Source: Xiphias gladius
Taxonomy: Eukaryota > Chordata > Actinopteri > Istiophoriformes > Xiphiidae
NCBI RefSeq assembly: GCF_016859285.1
Contig: NC_053419.1
Location: forward strand, 13,211,501-13,275,500
DNA length: 64,000 nt
Reading direction: 5' to 3'
Below the pieces are notes generated by a model that saw only the letters and a list, made by a program, of their open reading frames with translations, was not told the DNA's origin and made no database searches. Every line of letters starts with the position of its first letter. Position 1 is the first letter of the stretch. Position numbers and translations under genes: made by a program. Positions 12,701 through 22,830 of this stretch are shown piece by piece.

Positions 12701-15700
12701 TAGAAAGAAGGATGTGATGGGTGTCATCATACCATTATTTATTTAGCGAATGGGGGGGGGGGGGGGGCTCTCATTTAATGAAAACAGTTTGATTAATCTC
12801 CCGGTGAATCTTTTTATACTTTTACCAATCTTCTGTAACTACCTAAAAAAGCAGACTTGTGACAAGAAAACTGTTGTATTTAGGACACAAAATCCTTGTT
12901 TTTTTAACTTTTAAGGAGAACATGACAATTACGGACACTCTCAATTCATGAGCTCTTGTCATATTTTGAAATATTTTGTCACCTCTGGACTTTAGGTTGC
13001 TGTACCTAATTTAAGATTATTCATTTCCTTTGAAAAAAGACACACAAATCCATTGCCTTTTTTTTGCATCCCTCTCATCACAGCAACTGGCTACATCTTG
13101 GATTAATACAAAAGGTCCTTTTAGATCCTGTCTAGCCGAGTGCAATTAGTGGGAGGGCTTGAGTCTCCCTTTTTCCAATTCAAATAGATACGCAGATTCT
13201 GAATGTGACTGGGCTGTCTGCTGGATAATGGACCTAAAAAAAATATAAGAGCTAATCTGGATTAGAAAAAACAGCGTTTCACATTTCATATGAGCTTTGA
13301 CAAGGTGGTGACTATTTTGAGACAACGCCTACTGTGAATAATAACAAGTTCTGTTCCTCCACTTACAGTAACTTTGGAGACTGAAGACTGCCAGTTGCTA
13401 TTATTCTCTTCTCTTCTCTTCAGTTCCCGTGGAGTCAAGAGACCTCTTCGTCTACCCCCTGCTGTGTTAACTCTATTACTGTTTCCTGTGCAATGTCATG
13501 ATCATTACTGAAGGTGAAGAGTTGTTTTGCAGTAAACTGGAATATCACAGTAGGGAGCTCTCAGTGGTGGTACATGGTGGATGCCTTACCTCAAGGATAC
13601 GTTGTTTGGTTCCTTGTTCAAAGAACAGCGTGTGTTTCTTCTTAATCGCACGGCAGCCTTTTCTTGTAGCTTCTCCGGTGCACAGAAATACTGGGAGCAT
13701 GGGTTCTCTCAACACGGTCCCTAATATGTGATACTCAATAGAAAAGGAACACGGCAGAAACAATGTGATATTGATGCGACTTGTTGGAGATCATACAGTA
13801 AGCAAGTGCCCAATCAACACAATACTCACTCTGCAGTCTTGAAACAAGCCCCCTCAGCTTGAGAGCTCATGGAAAGGAAACCAAATGTGGCACCAAACAG
13901 TGGCTCTCACGCTAATGTAGCAAGAGGTGTGTTTCAAAAAGTAATTTTAAGACTTGATAGATAAGATTTTACAATACTCACACTGTAAAGTACACAGTTT
14001 AGTCAACAGTTAAGTCTCACACTTACAGATTTCACAGTCAATTTATGCTAAGCATTTTGGCTTTGCTCTTTTAATTGTAACTTGGCCACTTAAAAAAAAA
14101 AAAAGCAGAATAAAACACTTTTAGAATCTATTATCTTCTCTGTTGTTGGTTTTGAATCACCAATGTCTAGATAGCTTCTTTTTGAATACATATGGCATGT
14201 TTAGGATATAAAGGTGTCATCTTTCTCCAGAGGCCACGCTGGTCTCATTCACTCTTCCTCTGGCTCCAAGCCATTATTTGGGATTTTTTCTAAATATTTA
14301 AATGCGAGAACTTCAATGGCCTTTCTGCCACTCACACTTTGCCAATGTGCAGATGTGGGCTTCTTGGCATCAGCCTTCGTCATGGACCGTTTTCATGGAC
14401 GTTTTTAGCTGCACCAACAACCCGCATGAATCAATCTGTCGGTCGGTCAGAAAGGTCAGTTGGATCTGTTGGTTCTCACGTTCTGTTTTATCTCACTGGG
14501 GAGGTCGGCAGACTTGTAAGGCCGGGTTCAGATCTCAGGGTTGGCAAAAATAACTCTTTGATGTTTGAGACAAATCAGTTCCAGCTTATTATGAATTTTA
14601 TACGGGATGCTAAAAGCACATCTTCTCACAGGGGAAAGGATTAGGATGAGGCAACACCTGATTTACTGAAATGATGAATGAAGGACAAAGGCGATAATCT
14701 ACAGCAGCAGTATGTCAAATAACAAACAGCTCCACATTTAAGAATAGATAAACATCAACAGTCCTGTTTGCTCTCTAGAAAACAATTGGCATCGGGATTC
14801 TTTCGGCAGCTGATGGCCTAACCAGCCATGAATTCAGTATTAAGTAGTCAGTAGTCAGTATTTCATTTTGTTCTTGCTTGGCAAAATTTGATGAATTTTT
14901 TCAGTAAACTCCAAAGGCTGTTCAATGTAATATCATTCTAAGTAATTTGTTTCTCCTTTTTGCCTCAAGTCCAGGCCGCTGAAAATTTGTAATAGAGGAA
15001 GCGCTGGAAGGCACCACCCCAATGAATAGGAGGAGTGGCACAGAGTGGTGGCCAGACTACAAACATGTCACCAACCGAAGACATCCTTGTGTGACAAAGT
15101 GAAAAGCAACAAAGACAGAAATATTTCCTCTGCAGTCCCCAGAACCCCTTTCAAGATGATGCAGCACCTGTTCCCAGGACTTAAAGTCTGAATATTATCA
15201 GAAATAAAAAGAGATTATTCACTGGTTCGGACAAAGTCAAAACTCAATGCACATTTGTTTGGACCATCCATTAACCAGTTTTCAATAAACAGTGTTGTCA
15301 AGATCAGATTCATATCTGGCAGGGCCTCAGTTGTTCAGTTATACTGTGGCTAGATTGAATCAAATTTATTTTGCTATGGGAATTTCCCTTGCGTCAATAG
15401 ATGCAGACTTATCACTTGGTCTGGAGAGTATTTTGCCAGCAAAGTGGGTTTTATTCAGTTCTTTTATAGCGAATACTAACAAAAGGGAAGTTGGACATTT
15501 GTTTATAGTTTGGACTTCAATCCATGCTCTTTCTAAACTCTATCCTTTTTTTGTCAGGTGACCCTATAATTATTTTTGTTACTTGTCTGATGATACTGTC
15601 CAGCTGTTTTTAAGTGTAAGCAATTGGGCCCATAAAATGCTGCTTCTGTCATCCCATCAACTTCATCTCTACAATAATGCAGACGGGGACACAGTGCAGG

Positions 15701-18700
15701 GCTTTGTCATAGATGACTTACACACAGCATGTCCAAATATCTGAGCTTGACTAACCTCTGACAAGAATTTGATTTGGATGCATTTAAAGTCAACAGCGAT
15801 AAAATAGTATGTTGCATGCTTCTTTACAGTATGATGCCCCTGCACAAAATAACAGCATGTTCTCTTGTCATATTCGTCATCTTTGCTCAGGATTATTGTT
15901 ATGGTCATAATTTTGATATCCCTGTCAATGACCCTTCTGACACATATACCAAAGAATTTGCTCCAAATCTGTTCAGTCAGCGTACAGCATATTTGTCATT
16001 GTGGACACGCCAATGACCATGTTTTTTATCTTGACTTGACTCTGAAGGCGGATGACGTATTGTGTTTGACTCAGTGTTACAGTCAATGCCATTACCTCAT
16101 CTTTTATGAGCGATGTGCCACAATATTTTAGTCACTGATAATATTTTACAGTAATTTTACAGTCACAGTGTTGACACTGACTTGACCAATAACTTTTTCC
16201 ACAATAATATTAATGTTTTGCTCAAAAGTCTTAAACAAGTTGGTACTTCAGTAAATGCTCTTAAACTGTCCTCCTCCTATCCACTAGTGCAGAATTCCCA
16301 CTAGAAAGTCTAGTCACACAGACCATGATTACTTGCTGCTGCGAGGAAAGTGTTGACATTTTTTTCTTTTTTTCTTTTGAAATTCCTGTGATTACATACA
16401 GTACAAGGATTTTCATGGTCTGGTCCTGACATCAGATAACTGAGCATTTTCACCCTCACAGCTGTGCAAGGTTACTTAGAGTCTCTGATCAAGGACTCAC
16501 AGTAGAACAAAAGCTTGTTGAATGAGTGGTTGAAAGAGTTTGTTGAATGTTTCTAGAAGCCTCTAAAACTTCTCTAAAACCAGTTTGTTTTTCTTACAAC
16601 AGCGGTGGGTGTTCTTTGGTATTATGTGTATTCTCTTTGAACCTATCTGTGTATTTAAGTCTGATTGCATCTGCTTTATGCTCATATGTTTGCAGGCCCG
16701 TGCAATGATCAGTATTTGTTGAGTCTGTATCAGAGGTGCATTTCCAAGGCTGTTGTACTTGTGCTGTGTTGCACCATATGGTGTTAAATCTTAAAACAAA
16801 AAAAGGCAAACATTTACACATCATCTATGTCAAGAATGTAGATGATCACTATTTAATCTTTTAAAACCGGACGATCGATTGTATATGAGATTATAATTAA
16901 CTCTTCCTTTACAGAGAAGTTGTGGTGGTTGCATCTGTACATTTTTTAAATTTTCACTCTTCATGGTGTGAAACAATCAGTAGTCCAGCCACTGCTCAGC
17001 TGGCTCAGTGAATTCATTATTTGTCACTGGAACCAGAGGTCATGACATTCAATCTAGGGTGGTGCTGAATGAAGATAACAAAACTCAGGATGTCCGGCTG
17101 GCTGTAATTTAGACAAATATGTTGTGTCTGATATGTCAAGGTATGGTTCAGACAATGTCACTTGTCCAGAAGGACCTCAATTTATGCACCTCAACAGTTT
17201 CTCCCAGGGCTATAGCTTGTCACTGTGGGCTATCCCTCGTAAACTGCGGTCTCCCAGTCTTTCATGTACACAAGATGGATGGTCAGTGCGTGTCCACTTG
17301 TGGGCTTGCATGCAAATTACAGGTGGTGCTTGCTTAGTTTTCTTCATCGTAGGAGCACTAGGTGCCTGCTTTCGGTGCATAGGACGTTCAAATTAAGTTC
17401 ACACGAGCTCCTCTGTTTAGACGCAGTATTCAAGTAAAACATACAGTTAGTTACATAAGTATTGGGACAGTGACACAATTTTCGTAATTTTGCCACTGTA
17501 CAACACCACAGTGGCTTTGAAAGGAAGCCATAACAATGTGATTGAAGTGTCGACTTTAAGCTTTAATTCGAGGGGTTTAACAAAAATATTGCATTAACCA
17601 TTTAGGAATTACTCCTTCTCTTCCACCTACATACACAGTACAGGGAGGACTGAGTGGTTTTGTTATTTTATTCTGTTAATTCCAGTGTTCATTTACTTTG
17701 GTCTTCTCAACACTTCTCCCCCTCTGCTTCCAGTATAGCAGGCACGCATTGCTCATGTATTGATTTACATCATTTGTACAGGGGTGGACAGATGATACCT
17801 GCTCAGTTGCCTGTCTTGTTTTATCTAACACACATTTTATCAAACATTTCATACAACGTGTGACTACTGAGCAAGCATTGAAGCGTCTTGTACATTTGAG
17901 GATCTACATCAAAAAAGAACCATCCAAGTTGTGCCTTTGATGTGCAACCGCTCTTTTCACCACTTCAAACAGAATGCTGTGAAGCAGGGTGAGGACAGGA
18001 GCCAAATGGCAATGTTTATAGATTATTTACCAAAGGTTGTAGTTAATTAAAAACACATAAACCCGCTCACTGAGGTCTTACACAGCCAATTGTGTTATGG
18101 CTCTGGCAACAAGTATTGGATCTGAAGGTGCCTACTAGTACACGTCTATAGCAAACAAGGAATTTGCACAGTACGATTATTTATCTATTTTACTGCAAAT
18201 CAGGAAAAGGCTACTTCACTGGTACTGAATTGCACATTGTACTATTACATGTACTTACGTATATACAGTCCAGACAGTAAGTATTTGGACAGTTACACAT
18301 TTCTTTTAAGGCTCTGTGCTTCAGCACATTCATTTTGAAATAAAATAATGGAAACTACATTAAAGTGCAGTGCCCGAGCTTTAATTTGAGTAGGTTTGCA
18401 TCAATATATAAAAACCTATGTTGGAGATGTAGCCCCTTTAAGACATAGTGACCAAAGTGTAGGAGTCCAAAAGCAATAGGAGAAATACATCATATTTAAT
18501 ATTTAGTGGAAAATCCTTTTTGGTCAATCGCTGAGGTCTTCGACCCACAGACATCAGCGGACACCTTGTGTCTTCCCTGGTGATGCTCTCCCAGAGCTTC
18601 ACTGCGTTCTCCTTCAGCTCTTGCTTGTTGCGGGGTCTCTCTGCCTTTAGTCTGGCCATCGGCAAGTAGAATACAGCTCAGTTGGACTGGGATCAGGTGA

Positions 18701-21481
18701 CTGTCTCAGCAATTCAAGGATATTCTATCTCTTCACCCTAAGAAGCTCTTTGGCTGTCATGTTTAGGATCGTTGTCCAATGTGTTTTGATGCCCTTGGCT
18801 GAATCTGAGCTCACAGAATGCTCCTGCGTTCCTCGGCATTCATCCTGATGCTTCTGTTCTCTTCTGTCTCATTCTCCATCCATGGGGCCGAAACATTCAA
18901 CTACAGTCATGCTTGTCTCTTTCTGCGGTTTCCTCAAGAATTCAAGCACAGTGTCCGAAATTACTCCCTATTTTCTATGAATTGCAGTATATTTACAGTA
19001 CAACGTTTTATTTGAGGGTCCAAATTCTCAGTGTAAAATTTATGCACTGTATAATGCCCTTTAAAGTTTCTCAGTAGATTGAAAAAGTTGTGTCCGTGGC
19101 ATGTGGACCGCAATGCAATGTATCACATTTAAGCAGATATGAAAATTACACTTGTGAGACACTACACCTGTTAGCGATGATTCAAAATGATGATGATTTG
19201 AAGTCTCACTCTGGCGCTCTTTGAAGAGTCAACTACAGACTGATTGTTATGTGTGGGGAAGTGAATGAGTGAACAAGAGATTGATTTCAGACACAGCCTC
19301 TGTCATCCGACTACGGCGCCTCTGTCTCTATCCATGGTGCTGAAACATTCAACATTCAACTTTGGACTACCTTACCCCGTCTTTTGCTCTCAGTCCCAAG
19401 TCCATTTTTCCCATTGAAGACATAAATCTTTAAAAATGGCAAATGTTACCGAGACAGGAGCAAATGGTTCATTTGTTTGGGACTATTTTCAGTGGCGTTT
19501 TTTTTTGTGCAGTAGTGGGCATTAATGGCAGCAGGGCGGTGTATTTGGGATTTACTCAAAATAAACAGTTTTTTATCATACTGAGGGGTCATGTCACTCA
19601 GTGCAGCGGTGTGGATCACTGATGTGTTTTTGATAGCTTTTAATACACTGAAGGTCTACGGTACAGAGGAACAAACCATAGTTTATCAGGATTTGGCTAC
19701 ACATATAATACTAGAATCAATTTTTTATTGGTTTGGGTCTTTTCATGGGTATTAGTGACAATTAGAAAATACAAAATATCACTAGACTTATCCATTAATG
19801 AATTTTTCAGACTTAATGGGACTCTCATCTGCACTATTTATAAGAAAACGTTTTAAACTGCTCTCGGTCCATCAGTTTTCGCTCTTCAAACACAAAATAT
19901 ACTCAAATATTCAGCCATGCTTCCCCTTCATCAAAAAATAAACATCTAAGAAACAGGGATTAAGCTTTTGGATCAATGAACCAGAGTAACTGTCTAAAAC
20001 CATTTCTAATCTTTAAACTACTTTTAACTCTTACAATAAACACTGCATACACACATACTTCAAATCAGCATGTTCAACTCAGCCAGCTGTTGCTCACAGT
20101 GTGAAAGTGCGAGTGATGAATCTGTATTAATAGGCTTGTTGTTATATACTTCTGTCCTCCCTCTCCCCTCTTAACTCAGTTATTGCCTTCTTTCTTCCAA
20201 CAGAGATTCGTGAGGCTTTCAAAGTATTTGACCGAGATGGGAATGGCTTTATCTCAAAGCAGGAGTTGGGGACGGCCATGCGCTCACTGGGCTACATGCC
20301 CAATGAGGTGGAGCTGGAGGTTATCATCCAAAGACTTGACATGGATGGTATGTCTCTCTCTCTCTCTCTCTCTACTGGTCAGAAGGTTCATGAGTGCACA
20401 GGCGGCTGTGTATAGTCCAGCACACGAGCTATACAGTGACATGTTTCTATTTGTGTCTGTTTCCCCAGGTGATGGTCAGGTTGGCTTTGAAGAATTTGTC
20501 ACATTGCTTGGTCCTAAACTCTCTGCTGCTGGGATGCCTGATAAGTTCCACGGAGCAGACTTTGATTCAGTGTTTTGGAAGGTATATGTTGTTGTCAGTA
20601 TCATCAATCAAGTCTACTCAAGTCTATACCTTCTCCTTTATCAGTGTTCAATCCATTCTCTTTGTTCTTTTGAGTAAGTTGTTCTGAGGGCTTTTCTGTT
20701 GTTTTGGATAGAGAGCCATCTGTTTTTATTAAAATTACAATGTAAAAGTGAGTCACAGCGATTCTAGTATTACTATTATATTATGCATTTTATTCCAAGG
20801 TGCTTCTCTAAAATGGCCTTGACAGGCTACCCCATGCTAATAATTATGTCACATGCAGTACCTTGCCTTGAATTTTGTAGCATTATCAAATTATTTATTT
20901 CACTGTCTGGTTTTAATGAAAATGTGTGCTGTTTTGATGGAATAGCCCACTAGGTAGTCTCACTCTCTGACTAGCATTGATGCCCAGGAGCAACCCGGCA
21001 CAACCACTATTTTTTGCTGACCTGCGTCACTGCGGGGTGTTGAGACTGAAGTTTTTCCTCTGCTAACTAGACCTTTGTCGGGGTTTTCTGTCTTCCCAGT
21101 GCGACATGCAGAAACTGACTGTGGATGAGCTTAAGAGACTGCTATATGATACTTTTCGTGACCACCTCACTATGAAAGACATTGAGAACATCATCATAAC
21201 TGAGGAGAGCCACCTGAACAGTCCAGAGTCCCATGTGGACATTGAAAGTACGTGTCATTCACAGATTTTATTTCACACATTGTTGCTCAGATATTTAAAA
21301 TCTCTGTTAAGGCACTCCGATGTGCTAATTTTTTTTTCTATATTTTTCCACAGCAAGCCCAACACAACAGGAAAAACACACATGTGTGCGTAAAAGCCTG
21401 ATTTGTGCCTTCGCCATTGCATTCATCATCAGTGTGATGCTCATTGCAGCAAATCAAATGCTCCGCAGAGGGATGAAGTAA
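6774..21481 (+). CDS. cabp7: Calcium-binding protein 7 (calneuron-2)
   Basis: Coding exons: 6774-6882, 20204-20347, 20469-20581, 21100-21247 and 21354-21481, giving 213 residues (the human protein is about 215). All junctions are GT-AG and keep frame. Two canonical EF-hand loops are visible: [12 protein letters not shown] at residues 46-57 and [12 protein letters not shown] at 82-93. The central part ([19 protein letters not shown]) separates CaBP7 from its paralogue calneuron-1. The C-terminus has a hydrophobic segment at about 186-208 with a few basic residues after it, a tail anchor. Calneurons sit on Golgi and vesicle membranes and inhibit phosphatidylinositol 4-kinase III-beta at low calcium; this is family knowledge. 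The start was chosen by similarity to the family's MPxxxVT opening. The second EF loop has Gly at position 9, where the human protein has Asp. Intron 1 is 13.3 kb. Confidence 0.96.
10888..10920. repeat. (GT)n microsatellite
   Basis: About 16 GT units with one C interruption, in cabp7 intron 1. Confidence 0.95.
12038..12070. repeat. (ATA)n microsatellite
   Basis: Roughly 11 ATA/TAA trinucleotide units in cabp7 intron 1, flanked on both sides by CATAAT, so the block is nearly symmetrical. Confidence 0.92.
12530..12710. promoter_or_regulatory. Candidate conserved non-coding element A
   Basis: A non-repetitive AT-rich stretch in cabp7 intron 1 with closely packed homeodomain-type motifs: TTTGCAT, a TGACAG Meis-like site, and CTGTCATTATTAG at the far end. 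It also has a short inverted pair, GAGAGCCCTAATGGAGCTCTC. Composition and motif density resemble vertebrate enhancers, but conservation cannot be tested here. Confidence 0.2.
12752..12767. repeat. G16 homopolymer
   Basis: Sixteen consecutive Gs in cabp7 intron 1. The tract could form a G-quadruplex and is prone to length error in assemblies. Confidence 0.95.
13020..13260. promoter_or_regulatory. Candidate conserved non-coding element B
   Basis: A non-repetitive block in cabp7 intron 1 containing GGATTAATAC (paired-type homeodomain half sites), GTGCAATTAGTG, CTTTGAAAA (TCF-like) and TGGATAATGG. It is a candidate enhancer by texture only, with no coding potential and no repeat similarity that I recognise. 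Confidence 0.2.
17446..17870. repeat. Tc1-like element fragment (terminal part)
   Basis: This starts with an ACAGT...AAGTATTGGGACAGTGACAC segment like the end of the second element at 18262 (AAGTATTTGGACAGTTACAC). It continues with the same order of motifs (AGCTTTAATT, GGTTT) before diverging. It is most simply the non-coding end of a related DNA transposon, without usable coding sequence. Confidence 0.55.
18262..18990 (-). mobile_element. Degenerate Tc1-like DNA transposon
   Basis: The right-hand part, read on the minus strand, carries the C-terminal half of a Tc1-type transposase, while the left end resembles the terminal sequence of the fragment at 17446. Boundaries are approximate and no flanking TA duplication could be fixed. 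The element is inactive. Confidence 0.7.
18438..18800 (-). pseudogene. Tc1-like transposase C-terminal remnant
   Basis: The minus strand encodes [18 protein letters not shown] and then a W-x-x-I block followed by a [12 protein letters not shown] stretch, the typical C-terminus of teleost Tc1-like transposases. Upstream, in shifted frames and with at least one stop, are traces of the QSPDLNPIE region (here QSPDPSPTE), which includes the third acidic residue of the DDE triad. Frameshifts and the missing N-terminal DNA-binding half make it a pseudogene. A family search with the three-frame translation would settle the subfamily. Confidence 0.75.
19255..19370. repeat. Small fragment related to the Tc1-like copy
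   Basis: A CATGG.GC.GAAACATTCAAC segment occurs near 19335-19355 and matches the right part of the element around 18880-18900. The similarity is short, so the boundary is uncertain. Confidence 0.4.
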
Positions 21482-22204
21482 ATACATGTTTCCAGCTGAG
21501 TACCACGGGATTTAAGGATGGACGATAAAAAAGCTAACGTTTACCCAAATAGTTTACTGTTTTTGGTTTTGTCCAGTGTTTCCAACAACCACAATGATGC
21601 TATCACAGCTTCTCTCTATAATGAACGAATTGATGTCATGCAGTGGTTCTGTATGACCACTAACCCTAGAATTACCATGGTAAAACAGAAAGATTTCAAG
21701 GGCTGATTAGTACCATAAAACAGTAGCATCTCTGATTCAAAAGACTGATGTTTTCAGTATTTCAGTGTACGGTATGTGCTGTAGTAAAAGCTGTGCTGTG
21801 TCTAATATATCAAAACAATCAGTATTGTTGATGAGAACGCCAAACCCCATTTGGAATGCACCCAATAATGATAGTGCTGGTGATAGTAATAAAGCAATAC
21901 AAAAGTGATGATGGGCTACATATTATGTCGTTTTAAATCACTTCCTAAAAACATAAGGACAAATGACTGTGCACTGCATAATGTGTCTCTTTTAAGTGTT
22001 TATTTCAGTGTGCCAAGATTTCCAGTCCAGAAGAACAACTCACATCCAGTTTAACAGATTTTACTAAACTGGCACCATCTGTGATCTAAATATTAGCAGA
22101 AGAGTAATTCCAAACATAAGATTGGGCTACTTAACACTTAATGACTTCTTGAGTTACAAAAAACCCTCAAGGGTGTGTACAAATCAGTTAAAGGAATATC
22201 ACGG

Positions 22205-22340
22205 CATACTGAAAGCGTGGAATGGCTCTAGGGACGACCTGGCGGCCTGTTGTTTGATCCATCACTTTGGTCCAGTCTGAAATATCTCAGCAACTGTTGA
22301 ATGGATTGCCATATGTTTTTGTTGCTGTTGTTGTTTGTCA

Positions 22341-22376
<36 letters not shown>

Positions 22377-22830
22377 TGTGTGTGTGCAGATATTCATGGC
22401 GGCAAGTGGATTCTATGTGGTTTTCAGTGAAATATCACAACAACTATTGAATGGATTGTTGTGAAATTTGGTTCAGACATTCATAATCCCCTCAGAATGA
22501 ACTGTAATTACTTTGTTGATCCTTAAACCTTTCATCTCGGGCCATCAATATGTCAGATTTTTGGTTTGTCCAATACTTTGGTTTGTGAGGAAATACCTGT
22601 GCAACCAATAACATTCCCCTGTCTGTAGTTTGTGTGTAGTGCTAAGCAGCAGACGTTAGCATGTTATCGCTTAAGTCTGAGATGGTGAGCATTGTAAACA
22701 CTATGACTGCTAAACATCAGCATCTTAGCATTGTCAGTGTAAACATGTTGCCATGCGAGTCTTAGCATGGCAACAACGCACTGCTATGCCCAAGTAAACA
22801 CTCACAGAGCCACCAGCACGTCTGTAGACT
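22205..22830 (+). repeat. Percomorph dispersed repeat, copy A
   Basis: Contains GAAATATCTCAGCAACTGTT, ATGGATTGCCAT, GAAATTTGG.TCAGACATTCAT, CCAATACTTTGGTTTGTG and a GCTAAACATCAGCAT...TTAGCATTGTC block, in the order of a repeat I know to be abundant in percomorph fishes. The AAATATC.CA.CAACT module is present twice, split by a GT microsatellite. A second copy lies at 59345-59800. Confidence 0.75.
22342..22387. repeat. (GT)n microsatellite inside dispersed repeat
   Basis: About 22 GT units with one T interruption, lying between the two modules of the dispersed repeat. Confidence 0.95.

Larger units (their letters stand above)
6883..20203 (+). other. cabp7 intron 1 (13.3 kb)
   Basis: This is the long first intron of cabp7, with donor GTGAGT and acceptor CAACAG. 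I found no supportable coding exon. It contains GT, ATA and poly-G microsatellites, a degenerate Tc1-like transposon with a related fragment, and AT-rich stretches with homeodomain-like motifs that may be regulatory. A 193-codon antisense frame at 6842-7423 overlaps exon 1 but has no family resemblance. Confidence 0.9.
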
